Of a stretch of DNA of 64,000 bases, positions 1 through 8,861 are shown in pieces. The DNA is from Sporomusaceae bacterium. GTDB taxonomy: Bacteria > Bacillota > Negativicutes > UBA1444. Where the stretch lies: contig JAHDPL010000017.1 of NCBI GenBank assembly GCA_018434355.1, forward strand, positions 1 through 64,000, written 5' to 3'. Under the pieces are notes generated by a model. The model ran no database searches. It was not told the DNA's origin and saw nothing but the letters and a program-made list of their open reading frames with translations. Position 1 is the first letter of the stretch; each line of letters begins with the position of its first letter. The translations under genes were made by a program, and so were the position numbers.

Positions 1-178
1 ATTTGCCTCGGATACGGCGATGGAAGTAACGACCAATGCGGTGCAGATCTTCGGCGGCTACGGGTACAGCCGCGAATATCCCGTTGAGAAGATGATGCGC
101 GACGCCAAGATCACCCAGATCTACGAAGGCACCAACCAGGCCCAGTGCATGGTTATCGCCGGTTCGGTCTGCCGATAA
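1..178 (+). CDS. Acyl-CoA dehydrogenase, C-terminal fragment (cut by window start)
   Basis: The frame is open from base 2 to a TAA at 176-178. The 58 visible codons are the C-terminal helical domain of an acyl-CoA dehydrogenase. It has the [19 protein letters not shown] segment followed by [10 protein letters not shown], whose Glu is the catalytic base in butyryl-CoA-type enzymes. The family oxidises a short-chain acyl-CoA to the enoyl-CoA and passes electrons through FAD to Etf, and etfBA lies just downstream. The next gene is a second, different dehydrogenase 60 bases on, so the genes are probably one operon. Chain-length specificity cannot be read from this fragment. Confidence 0.9.
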   Translation, partial: FASDTAMEVTTNAVQIFGGYGYSREYPVEKMMRDAKITQIYEGTNQAQCMVIAGSVCR

Positions 179-238
179 GCCGTTCCAGAAAGTTGAAACA
201 AACGAACAAAAGAATGAAGACATTGGAGGAAGAAAAGA

Positions 239-1390
239 ATGCAATTTTTTCAATTCACCGAAGAACAGGACATGCTGAGAAAAGCGGTGCGCGAATTCGT
301 CGATGCCGAAGTAGCGCCAAAAGCCAAAGAATGGGATGAAAACGACCACTGCCCGGTTGAGCTGTGGCCGATGATGGGCGAACTCGGTCTGTGCGGCGTG
401 TTCGTACCCGAAGAATACGGCGGCGCCGGGCTTGGCATGACCGAGCGGGCAATCGTTCTGGAAGAAATCTCCCGGCATTCGGCCGGTTTGGGTATCGCCC
501 TGATGACCCACCACCTCGGCGTTGCCGCCATCCTTTACTATGGCAACGAAGACCAGAAGAAACGCTATCTGCCTGACCTGTGCTCCGGCAAAAAAGTCGG
601 CGGACTCTCCGTCACCGAACCGGGCGGCGGCTCCGACTTCATGGGACAGAAATGCACCGGCGAACTGAAGGATGGCATGTGGGTCCTGAATGGCCGCAAA
701 TGCTTCATCACCAACTCGCATATTGCCGATGTCGATGTCTGGACCGTCATCACCGGCCAGGATGAAAAAGGCCGTCCGGTTATGACCGCCTTCATCATCG
801 ACGGCGACGCCGAAGGCCACGCTCCTGGCCGTAAAGAGCACAAACTCGGCCTGCGCGGCTCGGTTACCGGCGACGTCGTCTGCAACAACGTCAAGGTCGC
901 TCCGTCCCAGATGCTGCAAAAAGAAGGCGCCGGCGCCAAGATCGCCATGACCACCATCCAGGAAGTCGGTCGGGCCGGCATGTCCGCAATCAACGTCGGC
1001 ATCCTGCGCGGTTGCATCGAAGAAGGCGTCAAGTTTGCCAATGAGCGGATCATCTACGGCAAGCCGCTCAGCAAAGTCCAGGCCATCCAGCTGCTCATCG
1101 GCGAATGCCGGGTCGAATACGAAGCCGCCAAATTGCTCACCTACCGCGCCGCCGGCATGCGCGACGCAGGCATCCCCTGCGCCACCGAATTCGCCTGCGC
1201 CAAATACTTCTCCACCGAAGCCGCAGTTCGCAGCTCCAAGCGGATCATGGACGCCATGGGCGGCTATGGCATCGTCAACGAATATCCAGTCGGACGCTTC
1301 CTGCGCGACGGCCTGGCCTCCATCGCCGCCGGCGGCACATCGCAGATCCAGCTACTCATCGCGGCCGGCGCAACGCTCAGCGGGAAGTAA
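239..1390 (+). CDS. Acyl-CoA dehydrogenase (isovaleryl/long-chain-type active site)
   Basis: Full-length 383-residue acyl-CoA dehydrogenase with the usual N-terminal helical, middle beta and C-terminal helical domains. FAD/substrate signatures are LSVTEPGGGSD near 123-133 and MGGYGIVNEYPVGRFLRD near 340-357. The ATG follows GGAGGA at 225-230. The usual C-terminal catalytic Glu (YEGT) is replaced by AGGT near 364-367. A Glu is present at 242 in the helix (IQEVGRAG) where isovaleryl-CoA dehydrogenase carries its base, so the enzyme is probably active with a relocated base. It sits six bases before etfB and would reduce the Etf encoded there. Substrate unknown; a branched or long-chain acyl-CoA is possible. 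Confidence 0.93.
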   Translation: MQFFQFTEEQDMLRKAVREFVDAEVAPKAKEWDENDHCPVELWPMMGELGLCGVFVPEEYGGAGLGMTERAIVLEEISRHSAGLGIALMTHHLGVAAILYYGNEDQKKRYLPDLCSGKKVGGLSVTEPGGGSDFMGQKCTGELKDGMWVLNGRKCFITNSHIADVDVWTVITGQDEKGRPVMTAFIIDGDAEGHAPGRKEHKLGLRGSVTGDVVCNNVKVAPSQMLQKEGAGAKIAMTTIQEVGRAGMSAINVGILRGCIEEGVKFANERIIYGKPLSKVQAIQLLIGECRVEYEAAKLLTYRAAGMRDAGIPCATEFACAKYFSTEAAVRSSKRIMDAMGGYGIVNEYPVGRFLRDGLASIAAGGTSQIQLLIAAGATLSGK

Positions 1391-1396
1391 GCTGAA

Positions 1397-2236
1397 ATGG
1401 GAATCTCCATCGCCGTCTGCATCAAACCGGTGCCGGACCCTGCCCACTACGACAAGATCAAGATCGATCCGGTCAAAAAGACCGTCGTGCGGGAAGGCAT
1501 CCCCACCATTCTGAACCCGTGTGACAAACATGCGCTGGAGGCGGCCCTGCAATTGCGGGGCCCCGACGGCCTCGTCACCGTCATTGCCATGGCTCCGCCC
1601 AACGCCGAGGAAACCCTGCGCGAAGCGCTCGCCATGGGCGCCGACGCTGCTGTGCTGCTTACAGACCGAGCTTTCGCAGGCGCCGACACCTGGGCCACCT
1701 CCTATACGCTCGCCGCCGGACTGAAGAAAGCCGGCAACTTCGACCTCATCCTCACCGGCACCGAAAGCGCCGACGGCGCAACCACCCAGGTCCCGGCCCA
1801 GCTCGCCGAATGGCTCAGTTGGCCGCATCTGTGGAACGCCGTCGCGATCGAAACTGCCGGCGAAACGGCGCTGAAGGTTAAAACCAAAGCCGAAAACGAA
1901 TGGTCCGATTACCAGATCGGTCTGCCCTGTCTGCTCGCCGTCTCGCGGGAAGCCAACAAACCGCGGCTTACCAGCCTGATGGGCGTCATGAAGGCAAAGA
2001 AGAAACCGTTGACCGTATGGAATCGCTGCGACCTTGACGTGGAAGACGCCTCGCTCGGCATGCCGGGCTCGCCCACTCAGCCGGGAGCCATCTTCGAGCC
2101 GGAAATGGGCCGCAAAGGCATCGTCCTTTCCGGCGACGCCGAAGAAATCGCCGCACAGTTGGTGGAAAAACTGCGCAGCGCCGGACTGTCGATCGAAACC
2201 GGCGACACTTGTGCACCGGGAGGGGCAGGCGTATGA
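1397..2236 (+). CDS. etfB: Electron transfer flavoprotein subunit beta
   Basis: A 279-residue EtfB/FixA-family protein. It starts with the typical ISIAVCIKPVPDP strand and has the family signature around DGATTQVPAQLAEWL at about 126-140. EtfB pairs with EtfA to carry electrons from acyl-CoA dehydrogenases to a quinone reductase, or in anaerobes to take part in flavin-based bifurcation. Which of these applies cannot be told from the sequence alone. The stop codon overlaps the etfA start in an ATGA, so the two subunits are translationally coupled. The start follows the dehydrogenase stop by six bases with no separate promoter. Confidence 0.95.
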   Translation: MGISIAVCIKPVPDPAHYDKIKIDPVKKTVVREGIPTILNPCDKHALEAALQLRGPDGLVTVIAMAPPNAEETLREALAMGADAAVLLTDRAFAGADTWATSYTLAAGLKKAGNFDLILTGTESADGATTQVPAQLAEWLSWPHLWNAVAIETAGETALKVKTKAENEWSDYQIGLPCLLAVSREANKPRLTSLMGVMKAKKKPLTVWNRCDLDVEDASLGMPGSPTQPGAIFEPEMGRKGIVLSGDAEEIAAQLVEKLRSAGLSIETGDTCAPGGAGV

Positions 2237-3270
2237 AAACGACAAATCCCGCCGACTGGAAAGGCATCCTGGTAGTCGGCGAAATCACCAATTGCCGGCT
2301 GCAACCGGTCAGCCACGAACTGGTCGGCAAAGCGTTGCAGCTGAAACAAGACTGTCCGGCAGCCGGCGAAGTTTCCGTCGTGCTGATCGGCAGCGGCATC
2401 GCCGCCGCAGGCAAGGAAATGCAAACCAGCGGCGCCGACGAACTCATTTTGGTCGACCACAGCCAGTGCGCGCTGTTCCATAATGATCTCTACGCCGCCA
2501 TCCTGAAAAACATCATTGAAGCAAGAAAACCCTCCGTTGTGTTGTTCCCGGCCACCGCCCGCTATCAGGACCTGGCCTCGATGCTCGGCATTCGACTTGA
2601 CACGGGGGTCGCGGCCCATTGCGTGGACATCCGGATCAACGAAACGGGAGACATCCTGGCCGTCGTTCCTGCGTTCGGCGGCAAAGTGCTGGGCGACATC
2701 CTGTGTCCGGCGCACCGGCCGCAGATGGCCACCGCCAAGCCGGGCATCTTCCGCCCGGGCGAGGCAAAACCCGGCCATACTGCCAAAGTCAGTGCGTTTG
2801 ACGCCGGCGGCGTCATCGCCGAAACGATGGGAAAAACACGCCTGGTGGCGCTGGATGCGGCAAGCTGCGCCGTGCCGGAAGGCATTCCGCTGGAGAAAGC
2901 GCCGGTCGTCGTATGCGGCGGCTGGGGAATGGGCTCCAAAGAAAACTGGCAACTGCTGGGCGAACTGGCAGGGATGCTCGGCGGTGCGGTCGGCTGTACC
3001 AGGCCGGCGATCGACGAGGGGTGGATGCCGGATGAGAGCAGCATGATCGGCACCAGCGGCAAGGTTATCCGGCCGAAGGTGTACATCGGCGCGGCATTGT
3101 CGGGCTCTTCGCACCATGTGTGCGGCATGAAGGATTCGGATCTGATCATCAGCATCAACAACGATCCGCAGGCGGCGATCTTCGAAGTCTCCGACATCCG
3201 GGTCGTCGGTGACGCCAAACAGGTGTTGTCGGCGTTGATCGAACGGATTCGCACCATCCGCAGCGCATAA
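2233..3270 (+). CDS. etfA: Electron transfer flavoprotein subunit alpha
   Basis: A 345-residue EtfA. The C-terminal FAD-binding domain is clear: PKVYIGAALSGSSHH, then GMKDSDLIISINNDPQAAIF, close to the family consensus in which this segment holds the FAD adenine and ribityl chain. I chose the ATG at 2233, which overlaps the etfB stop (ATGA) and has GGGAGGGGCAGG just upstream; an in-frame GTG at 2209 has no such support. It forms the Etf heterodimer with the preceding gene and accepts electrons from the acyl-CoA dehydrogenases upstream. No extra N-terminal ferredoxin domain is present. Confidence 0.95.
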   Translation: MKTTNPADWKGILVVGEITNCRLQPVSHELVGKALQLKQDCPAAGEVSVVLIGSGIAAAGKEMQTSGADELILVDHSQCALFHNDLYAAILKNIIEARKPSVVLFPATARYQDLASMLGIRLDTGVAAHCVDIRINETGDILAVVPAFGGKVLGDILCPAHRPQMATAKPGIFRPGEAKPGHTAKVSAFDAGGVIAETMGKTRLVALDAASCAVPEGIPLEKAPVVVCGGWGMGSKENWQLLGELAGMLGGAVGCTRPAIDEGWMPDESSMIGTSGKVIRPKVYIGAALSGSSHHVCGMKDSDLIISINNDPQAAIFEVSDIRVVGDAKQVLSALIERIRTIRSA

Positions 3271-3272
3271 TA

Positions 3273-3293
3273 AATTGGGGACTGTCCCCAATT
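3273..3293. repeat. 21-bp palindrome (REP-like)
   Basis: A perfect 9-bp inverted repeat, AATTGGGGA and TCCCCAATT, separated by CTG, directly after the etfA stop. This kind of palindrome is a recurrent intergenic element in several Firmicutes genomes (from memory, not checked). Only one copy is visible in this window. It could also act as a 3' mRNA stabiliser. Confidence 0.55.
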
Positions 3294-3302
3294 ATCCGTG
3301 AC

Positions 3303-3330
3303 AAAGAGGGTTCTGCAGGGAACCCTCTTT
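3303..3330 (+). terminator. Hairpin after etf operon
   Basis: A perfect 11-bp stem (AAAGAGGGTTC / GAACCCTCTTT) with a six-base loop, 32 bases after etfA and before the chemoreceptor gene. There is no clean T-run beyond the stem's own TTT, so it may be a weak terminator or a processing hairpin. Confidence 0.5.
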
Positions 3331-3365
3331 GTTGATGAAAATGAGCAAAAAAGGGAGGGCTTTGG

Positions 3366-5333
3366 GTGAGCCTGAAAGCCAAATTTGTCAGCGGACTGAT
3401 CGTTGTTCTGATTCTGACCACGCTCGGAGTGGCCGGGGCAATTTTTCGCTCGATGTACGTGGACGTAATGGCGCAGACCGCCACCAGCCTGCGTTCCCAG
3501 GCTGAAATGCTGGCAGGCGAAACGGCGGTATGGTTTGCCGCCACTCGCAGCTCCGGCGCGACCCTGGCCGCCAATCCGCAACTGACCCGCGGCACGGTGG
3601 ACGAAGTGCAGGGCATTTTGGCAAATCTGCAAAAAAACACGCCGGGTTTTGAGTCGGTATTCGTGCTGAACCGGGCCGGTCGCCTGACCCATATCTATCC
3701 GTTCAACCAGCAACTGGTCGGGGTCGACTTCACCGACCGGGCGTATTTCAAAGACATCGTCGCCGGCAAGGACTTTGTCGCCTCCTCGGTCATCAAAAGC
3801 CGCAACACCGGCGCTTCAATCTTTATCCTCGCTTATCCGCTGAAGGGGGCGGACGGCAGCCTGCAGGGAATGCTCGGCCTGACGGTCGACATCCGCGCCG
3901 TACAGGAGCGGGTGAAAAACGTGAAGGTAGGCGAGACCGGCTATGCGGCGCTGTTTGGCTCCGACATGAAGCTGATCGCCCACAAGGACGCCAAAATGGT
4001 GGATGAAGGCAAGACCGTGCCGGAAGCACCGCAAAAATTGGCAAAGGAAAATTCCAAGGCGGTCATCAGCTACAAGAGTATGACCGGAATCGAGACGGTG
4101 GCCACTGTAGCGCCGGTGCCTGGTTCCGGTTGGTTCATGGGACTGGTGGTGCCGGAAGCGGAGACTTATAAAGCCTTCTACGACAGCTTGCGCAGCGCGG
4201 CGCTGGTACTGGCGATCGCTTTGCTACTGGCGATCCTGCTTTCGTGGGGCTTCTTTGGCCGGATGTTTCAGCCGCTGTTGGACATGGCAGGGCAAGCCGA
4301 ACGATTTGGCCGGGGCGATTTTTCCGCGCCAGTCAGCGTGAAAAGCCGCGACGAAGTCGGCCGGGTCGGCGAGGCGCTGAACAACATGCGTGAAGGGCTG
4401 CGCAGCATGATCCGCCAGGTCTCCCAGTCGGCGGAACAACTGGCGGCGTCTTCGCAGGAAATGAACGCCAGTGCGACCCAGTCGGCCGATGCCGCCAACA
4501 ATGTGGCCGAATCGATTTCCCATGTGGCGGCCGGAGCGGAGCAGCAGGTGAAAATCGTCGGCGACGCGGCGGCGGCAATCGATGAGATTTCCCGCAACAT
4601 CAGCGCGGTGACGTCGCAGGCCGGCCAGGTCGTCCAGCTGACAGGAAAAACGGCCCAGGCCGGACAGTCGGGACGGCAGGCGCTCGACAAAGTCGCGTTG
4701 CAGATGAAGGATATCAGCGACAGTTCCCGCTCGGTTTCGCTGGCCGTCGGCGAGCTGTCGACCAGTTCGAAAAAAATCGTCGAGATTGTCAGCCTGATCT
4801 CAGGCATTGCCGGACAAACCAACCTGCTGGCGCTAAACGCAGCCATTGAGGCGGCCCGGGCCGGCGAACAGGGACGCGGCTTTGCCGTGGTGGCCGAAGA
4901 AGTGCGCAAACTTGCGGAGCAATCCGAACAGGCGGCGCAGCAGATCGCCGAACTGATCGGCCAGAACGTCAAAGACATCGAAGGCGCCGTGCGGGCGATG
5001 CAAGCCGGCGAAACGAAGGTCGGCGAAGGAACCAGAGTGATGCAGGACGCCGGTGCGGCGTTCGACGAAATCGCCCAGTTGATCGAAACCGTCAAGCTGC
5101 AGGTCGACGGCATGAACCGGTCGGTGGAGTCGGTAGCCAGACTCAGCGAGCGCATCGTGCACTCCACGCGCGAGATCGAAGGGATTTCAAAAGATACCGC
5201 GATGCAGACGCAGAATGTGTCGGCGGCGACCGAGCAACAGTCCGCCTCGATGCAGGAAATCGCCTCAGCCAGCCATACCTTGTCGAAACTGGCTCAGGAC
5301 CTGCAGGTCGGGATTCAGAAATTCCGGGTGTAG
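3366..5333 (+). CDS. Methyl-accepting chemotaxis protein with periplasmic Cache sensor
   Basis: A 655-residue transmembrane chemoreceptor. There is one membrane helix at about 7-28, a dCache-type sensor domain at about 35-275, a second helix at about 277-298 rich in Leu/Ala/Ile, a HAMP domain at about 300-352 and a long cytoplasmic signalling coiled coil to the end. The conserved hairpin tip reads GIAGQTNLLALNAAIEAARA, the part that contacts CheA and CheW. The GTG start is preceded by AAAGGGAGGG. The ligand cannot be deduced; dCache domains often bind amino or carboxylic acids. It is a single transcription unit, bounded by the hairpin upstream and a good terminator at 5355-5390. Confidence 0.93.
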   Translation: MSLKAKFVSGLIVVLILTTLGVAGAIFRSMYVDVMAQTATSLRSQAEMLAGETAVWFAATRSSGATLAANPQLTRGTVDEVQGILANLQKNTPGFESVFVLNRAGRLTHIYPFNQQLVGVDFTDRAYFKDIVAGKDFVASSVIKSRNTGASIFILAYPLKGADGSLQGMLGLTVDIRAVQERVKNVKVGETGYAALFGSDMKLIAHKDAKMVDEGKTVPEAPQKLAKENSKAVISYKSMTGIETVATVAPVPGSGWFMGLVVPEAETYKAFYDSLRSAALVLAIALLLAILLSWGFFGRMFQPLLDMAGQAERFGRGDFSAPVSVKSRDEVGRVGEALNNMREGLRSMIRQVSQSAEQLAASSQEMNASATQSADAANNVAESISHVAAGAEQQVKIVGDAAAAIDEISRNISAVTSQAGQVVQLTGKTAQAGQSGRQALDKVALQMKDISDSSRSVSLAVGELSTSSKKIVEIVSLISGIAGQTNLLALNAAIEAARAGEQGRGFAVVAEEVRKLAEQSEQAAQQIAELIGQNVKDIEGAVRAMQAGETKVGEGTRVMQDAGAAFDEIAQLIETVKLQVDGMNRSVESVARLSERIVHSTREIEGISKDTAMQTQNVSAATEQQSASMQEIASASHTLSKLAQDLQVGIQKFRV

Positions 5334-5354
5334 AGGTCTCCTTGTTCACTTGCT

Positions 5355-5390
5355 CCCCGTATCGCTTACCGGCGGTGCGGGGATTTTTTT
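5355..5390 (+). terminator. Intrinsic terminator after chemoreceptor gene
   Basis: An 11-bp GC-rich stem (5355-5365 with 5372-5382, including G-T pairs), a six-base loop and then ATTTTTTT. It lies 22 bases after the chemoreceptor stop. Confidence 0.85.
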
Positions 5391-5494
5391 GCCGGCCGGC
5401 AATGCTGCGGGCAGGGAGGAGAACCGACGCCGATTCGCGAAATTGTTGCTAAAGGGATTTTGGCAGGCGGACCTGTCAAACGACGAGGTGCGAT

Positions 5495-6238
5495 ATGAAA
5501 CGGATAGTTACGCTTTTGCTGATGGGACTGCTGCTGGCCGTCCTGCTGCCGGGCGCGGCGCTGGCGGCGAACGAGACTTTTTTGCTGCAGGCGGGTACGC
5601 CTTGGGAAACGACAGGCTATGTCGTCGACTCGGGAGAGGCCGGCCCCACGGCGCTGATATTGGGCGGCGTGCATGGCAATGAACCGGCCGGAGCGGCTGC
5701 GGCGGAGCAAGTGCTCGCGTTCAAACCGGTTCGAGGCAAACTGGTCGTGATCCCGCAGGTTAACCGGCCTGGTTTGCAGCAGTCGCTGCGCTATCTGAGC
5801 GGCGCCGGCGATATGAACCGCGCCTACCCGCCGACCGGCGAAGACACGCCTGCCAATCGGATGGGAGCGGCAATCATCGAGCTGATGAACCGGCGCAATA
5901 TCGCCATGTTGATCGATCTGCACGAAGCGCGCACCTTTCACAAGCTCGACCGTACATCACTGGGACAGACGTTGCTTTTTGCCGACAATACGGCCAGCAC
6001 CGGCCTGGCGATGGATACGGTGGATGCGGTGAACCGCCGGATCACCGATGATGTGATTAAATTCTCGCTGGTCGGCCACCCGATTCCTTCCAGCGCCGCC
6101 TGGTACGCGGGAAAATATCTCGGCATCGCCGCGTTCACCGTGGAGACCAGCTCGCGCCAACCGCTGGCCGACCGGGTGCAGCAGCACCTGCTGGTGGTGC
6201 GGGAACTGCTGGCGTCAGGCGGATGGTTGCCCAGATGA
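5495..6238 (+). CDS. Exported succinylglutamate desuccinylase/aspartoacylase-like zinc hydrolase
   Basis: A 247-residue protein with a Sec signal peptide (KRIVTLLLMGLLLAVLLPG ending ALAA). The M14/AstE-like zinc-site motifs are visible: GGVHGNEPAG at about 54-63 (His and Glu ligands) and LIDLHEA near 132-138 (His ligand). The family removes acyl or amino-acyl groups from amide-linked substrates. It is the first gene of a tightly coupled operon with pgsB, pgsC and pgsW and overlaps pgsB by an ATGA. That suggests trimming or release of poly-gamma-glutamate outside the membrane; the role is inferred from context. At about 250 residues it is shorter than typical AstE. Confidence 0.8.
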   Translation: MKRIVTLLLMGLLLAVLLPGAALAANETFLLQAGTPWETTGYVVDSGEAGPTALILGGVHGNEPAGAAAAEQVLAFKPVRGKLVVIPQVNRPGLQQSLRYLSGAGDMNRAYPPTGEDTPANRMGAAIIELMNRRNIAMLIDLHEARTFHKLDRTSLGQTLLFADNTASTGLAMDTVDAVNRRITDDVIKFSLVGHPIPSSAAWYAGKYLGIAAFTVETSSRQPLADRVQQHLLVVRELLASGGWLPR

Positions 6239-7392
6239 CGCTGCCGCCGGGGGCCGCCCAGATCGGCTTTCTGTTTTGCCTATCGCTCTGGCTGGGCTGG
6301 CTGGGCCTGCTGAGCTGGGAACGCCGTCGACATCAGCACCGGTTGGCGGGGCTGCGACTGCGCGTCCATGTCAACGGCACGCGCGGCAAATCCGGCGTGA
6401 CCCGGCTGATCGCCGCCGGGCTGCGCGGCGGCGGCTACCGCCCCTTTGCCAAGGTGACCGGCACCGCCGCCAAATGGATCGAACCGGACGGGACGGAGCG
6501 ACCGATTCCCCGTCGCGGCTTGCCGAACATCCGCGAACTGATCGAAACCGTCCGCCAAGCGAAGCGTTCGCAGGCCGATGCGCTGGTCTGCGAATGCATG
6601 GCCCTGCAGCCGGAGCTGCAGGAGTTTTGCGAGCGACGGCTGATTCGCTCTCATATCGGTGTGATCACCAATGTGCGGCACGACCACGAGGAAGTGATGG
6701 GGCCGGACCTGCCGGACATCGCCGCTTCGCTCTCCCGCAGCGCGCCGCAGGGAGGCGCGCTGGTCGTCACGCCGGAAACGGCGGCGCTGTTGCCGAAGTC
6801 TGCGACGGACGCTTGTCGGCTGCGGGTCGTCGATCCGGCGACGTTGTCGGCTCAGGAACTGGCAGGCTTTGCTTTTGCCGTCGAGGCGGAAAACGTGACG
6901 CTGGCCCTGGCGGTGTGCGAACTGGCCGGTGTGCCGCGAGCAGCGGCCCTGGCGGCGATGCAGGCGTCGCAGCCGGATGTCGGCAACCTGGCGGTGCGCG
7001 GACTGCCGCTGCCGCGAGGCGGCAAGCTGCGTTTTGTCGATGCACTGGCCGCCAACGACCCCGACTCGACGGAGATTCTCTGGCGACGCTATGTGGATGG
7101 CGCGGCGGATGCGGTGCTGTTGCACGCGCGGGCCGACCGGCGGCTGCGGACGGAAAAACTGTGCGAACGCCTGGTCGTCCTGCATCAGGGAGTGTTTTAT
7201 CTCAGCGGCGACAGCGGCTTTGCCACCGCCTGTCTGCGGCGTCTCGGTGTAGAGGGCGAACGGCTGGTCCGTCTCGACGAAGCAACGCTGGCCGCCGTGA
7301 CCGAGCAGGTCCGCCGCCGGACTCCAGCGGCGCAGACTGACGGCGAGGTTACCCTGTTTGCCGCCGGCAACCGGAAAGGATTTGTGGTCTGA
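6235..7392 (+). CDS. pgsB: Poly-gamma-glutamate synthase PgsB/CapB
   Basis: A Mur-ligase-like amide ligase of about 385 residues with an N-terminal membrane anchor (FLFCLSLWLGWLGLL). The ATP-binding loop VHVNGTRGKSGVTRL lies near residue 44-58, and ITNVRHDHEEVMGPD matches the PgsB/CapB consensus. PgsB activates glutamate chains with ATP and extends poly-gamma-glutamate at the membrane together with PgsC. The ATG at 6235 overlaps the upstream stop (ATGA); an ATG at 6223 is possible but has its purine-rich site directly adjacent. The next gene starts three bases after its stop. Confidence 0.92.
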   Translation: MTLPPGAAQIGFLFCLSLWLGWLGLLSWERRRHQHRLAGLRLRVHVNGTRGKSGVTRLIAAGLRGGGYRPFAKVTGTAAKWIEPDGTERPIPRRGLPNIRELIETVRQAKRSQADALVCECMALQPELQEFCERRLIRSHIGVITNVRHDHEEVMGPDLPDIAASLSRSAPQGGALVVTPETAALLPKSATDACRLRVVDPATLSAQELAGFAFAVEAENVTLALAVCELAGVPRAAALAAMQASQPDVGNLAVRGLPLPRGGKLRFVDALAANDPDSTEILWRRYVDGAADAVLLHARADRRLRTEKLCERLVVLHQGVFYLSGDSGFATACLRRLGVEGERLVRLDEATLAAVTEQVRRRTPAAQTDGEVTLFAAGNRKGFVV

Positions 7393-7395
7393 CAG

Positions 7396-7830
7396 ATGCA
7401 TTTTTTGTTTATCGGGATTTTGGTTTCACTGTTCATCACCGAAACGAGCGGGTTTTCCCCCGGCGGCATCGTCGTGGCCGGCTATCTGGCCCTGTTTGCC
7501 CGGCAACCGGTCTGGCTGGCCGGGACGCTGGCGGTGGCTCTGGCAAGCTGGGGAGTGGTGCGCCTGCTTAGCCGACATTTGCTGCTGTATGGACGGCGTC
7601 TGTTTGCGATGCATCTGCTGACAGGGCTGCTGCTGGGGCAGGCCGTGATGCTGTACGGACGAGGCTGGGCCGAGTGGGACTGGGGAGTCAATGTGATTGG
7701 CTGGATCGTGCCTGGCCTGTTGTCGCGCGACTTTGACCGGCAGGGCTTTTTGCCGACGCTGGCGGCGACCGCGCTGGCGGTGGCGCTGATCTGGCTGGTG
7801 GCGATGCTGGGGGACGGACTGCTATGGTAA
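7396..7830 (+). CDS. pgsC: Poly-gamma-glutamate biosynthesis protein PgsC/CapC
   Basis: A 144-residue integral membrane protein with four to five predicted helices and the PgsC opening MHFLFIGILVSLFITE followed by a GFSPGGIVV motif. PgsC is the membrane partner of PgsB in poly-gamma-glutamate synthesis. It begins three bases after pgsB and its end overlaps the next start, so the whole operon is co-translated. Length matches the family (about 150 residues). Confidence 0.92.
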   Translation: MHFLFIGILVSLFITETSGFSPGGIVVAGYLALFARQPVWLAGTLAVALASWGVVRLLSRHLLLYGRRLFAMHLLTGLLLGQAVMLYGRGWAEWDWGVNVIGWIVPGLLSRDFDRQGFLPTLAATALAVALIWLVAMLGDGLLW

Positions 7831-8828
7831 AGCGACTGTGGCTGCTGCTGGCGGCGACGCTGCTGTTCATCGCGCTCTGCCAGCCATTTTTGCAGGCGCG
7901 GCCTACGCTGTACCAGACAGAAAAGCGGGCGGCTCTGGCGCTGGCCGAACAGGCGCAGGCGCTGCTCGGCCCCAGGATCAGCGGCCCCGAGTATAGCTGG
8001 ATCACCACTACGCTGGCCCCGCCCGAAGCGAAACGGCTATCCCGTCATCCCGACTTTGCCGCGGTGGCGGTCGGCTGGCTGAAACAGGCGGGCGCAGGTC
8101 CTGGCAGCCGGGTGGCGGTCAACTTGTCCGGTTCGTTTCCGGCGCTGAACATCGCGGTGCTGGCGGCGATCGAGGCGGTCGGCGCACAGCCGGTCATCAC
8201 CTCCTCCGTCGGCGCTTCCACCTGGGGCGCGACCGATCCTGAGTTTACCTGGCTGGACATGGAACGCGAACTGAATGTGGCCGGGCTGTGGAGCTGGCGA
8301 ACAGTCGCCGCGTCGCTGGGCGGGGTGGGAGATGCCGGCGGCGGACTGACGCCGGAAGGCAAAGAACTGGCGCGTGCGGCAATCCGCCGCAGCGGCGTCG
8401 ACCTGATCGCGGCAGCGGACCTGCAGGGTGCGATCGGGCGGCGACTGCAACTCTACCGCGGCGAGGCGGGCGAACTGCCGCCGGTACTGGTGAACGTAGG
8501 CGGCAGCCATGTGTTGTTCGGTGAGGCGGGCCACCGTGCGCCGCTGCCGCAGGGACTGAACCGGGGCTATCATCCGCTGCTGGGCGCGCAGGACGGGCTG
8601 GCGGCGGCTTTCCTGCAGGCAAATCGGCCGGTGATCCATTTCATCAACGTACGGCAATTGGCGGCGCAGTACGGAATTAGCGAGAATACGCCGCCGGGGA
8701 CAAGCGGCGCTTTCGTTTCGCGGCAACCGCCGCCGGTCTTGCGGATTTTGGCAGGGTGCTGGCTGGTCGGCGTGGTTTGGCTGCTGTGGCGGGGCAAAGC
8801 AGGATTTTCCACCGCAACAGTCAAATAA
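7824..8828 (+). CDS. pgsW: Poly-gamma-glutamate system protein PgsW
   Basis: A 334-residue protein with a membrane helix near each end (WLLLAATLLFIALCQPF at the N-terminus, LAGCWLVGVVWLLW at the C-terminus) and an extracytoplasmic body between. The order pgsB-pgsC-pgsW and the body motifs (VAVNLSGSFPALNIAVLAA; VVNVGGSH-like VLVNVGGSHVLFG) fit the PgsW family, a poorly characterised component that stands in place of the Bacillus PgsA protein in some Firmicutes and Fusobacteria. It overlaps pgsC by seven bases. It is probably a factor for polymer export or length; its biochemical role is unknown. Confidence 0.82.
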   Translation: MVKRLWLLLAATLLFIALCQPFLQARPTLYQTEKRAALALAEQAQALLGPRISGPEYSWITTTLAPPEAKRLSRHPDFAAVAVGWLKQAGAGPGSRVAVNLSGSFPALNIAVLAAIEAVGAQPVITSSVGASTWGATDPEFTWLDMERELNVAGLWSWRTVAASLGGVGDAGGGLTPEGKELARAAIRRSGVDLIAAADLQGAIGRRLQLYRGEAGELPPVLVNVGGSHVLFGEAGHRAPLPQGLNRGYHPLLGAQDGLAAAFLQANRPVIHFINVRQLAAQYGISENTPPGTSGAFVSRQPPPVLRILAGCWLVGVVWLLWRGKAGFSTATVK

Positions 8829-8861
8829 TAAATAATATTGCTAAAAAACAGGGGGAGCGGA

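Noticed and set aside
1352-2245. Long minus-strand open frame opposite etfB (and similar ones opposite purL, zwf, the aldo/keto reductase and the GGDEF-EAL gene)
   Set aside because: These are GC-rich antisense shadows of well-identified genes, without family motifs or ribosome sites.
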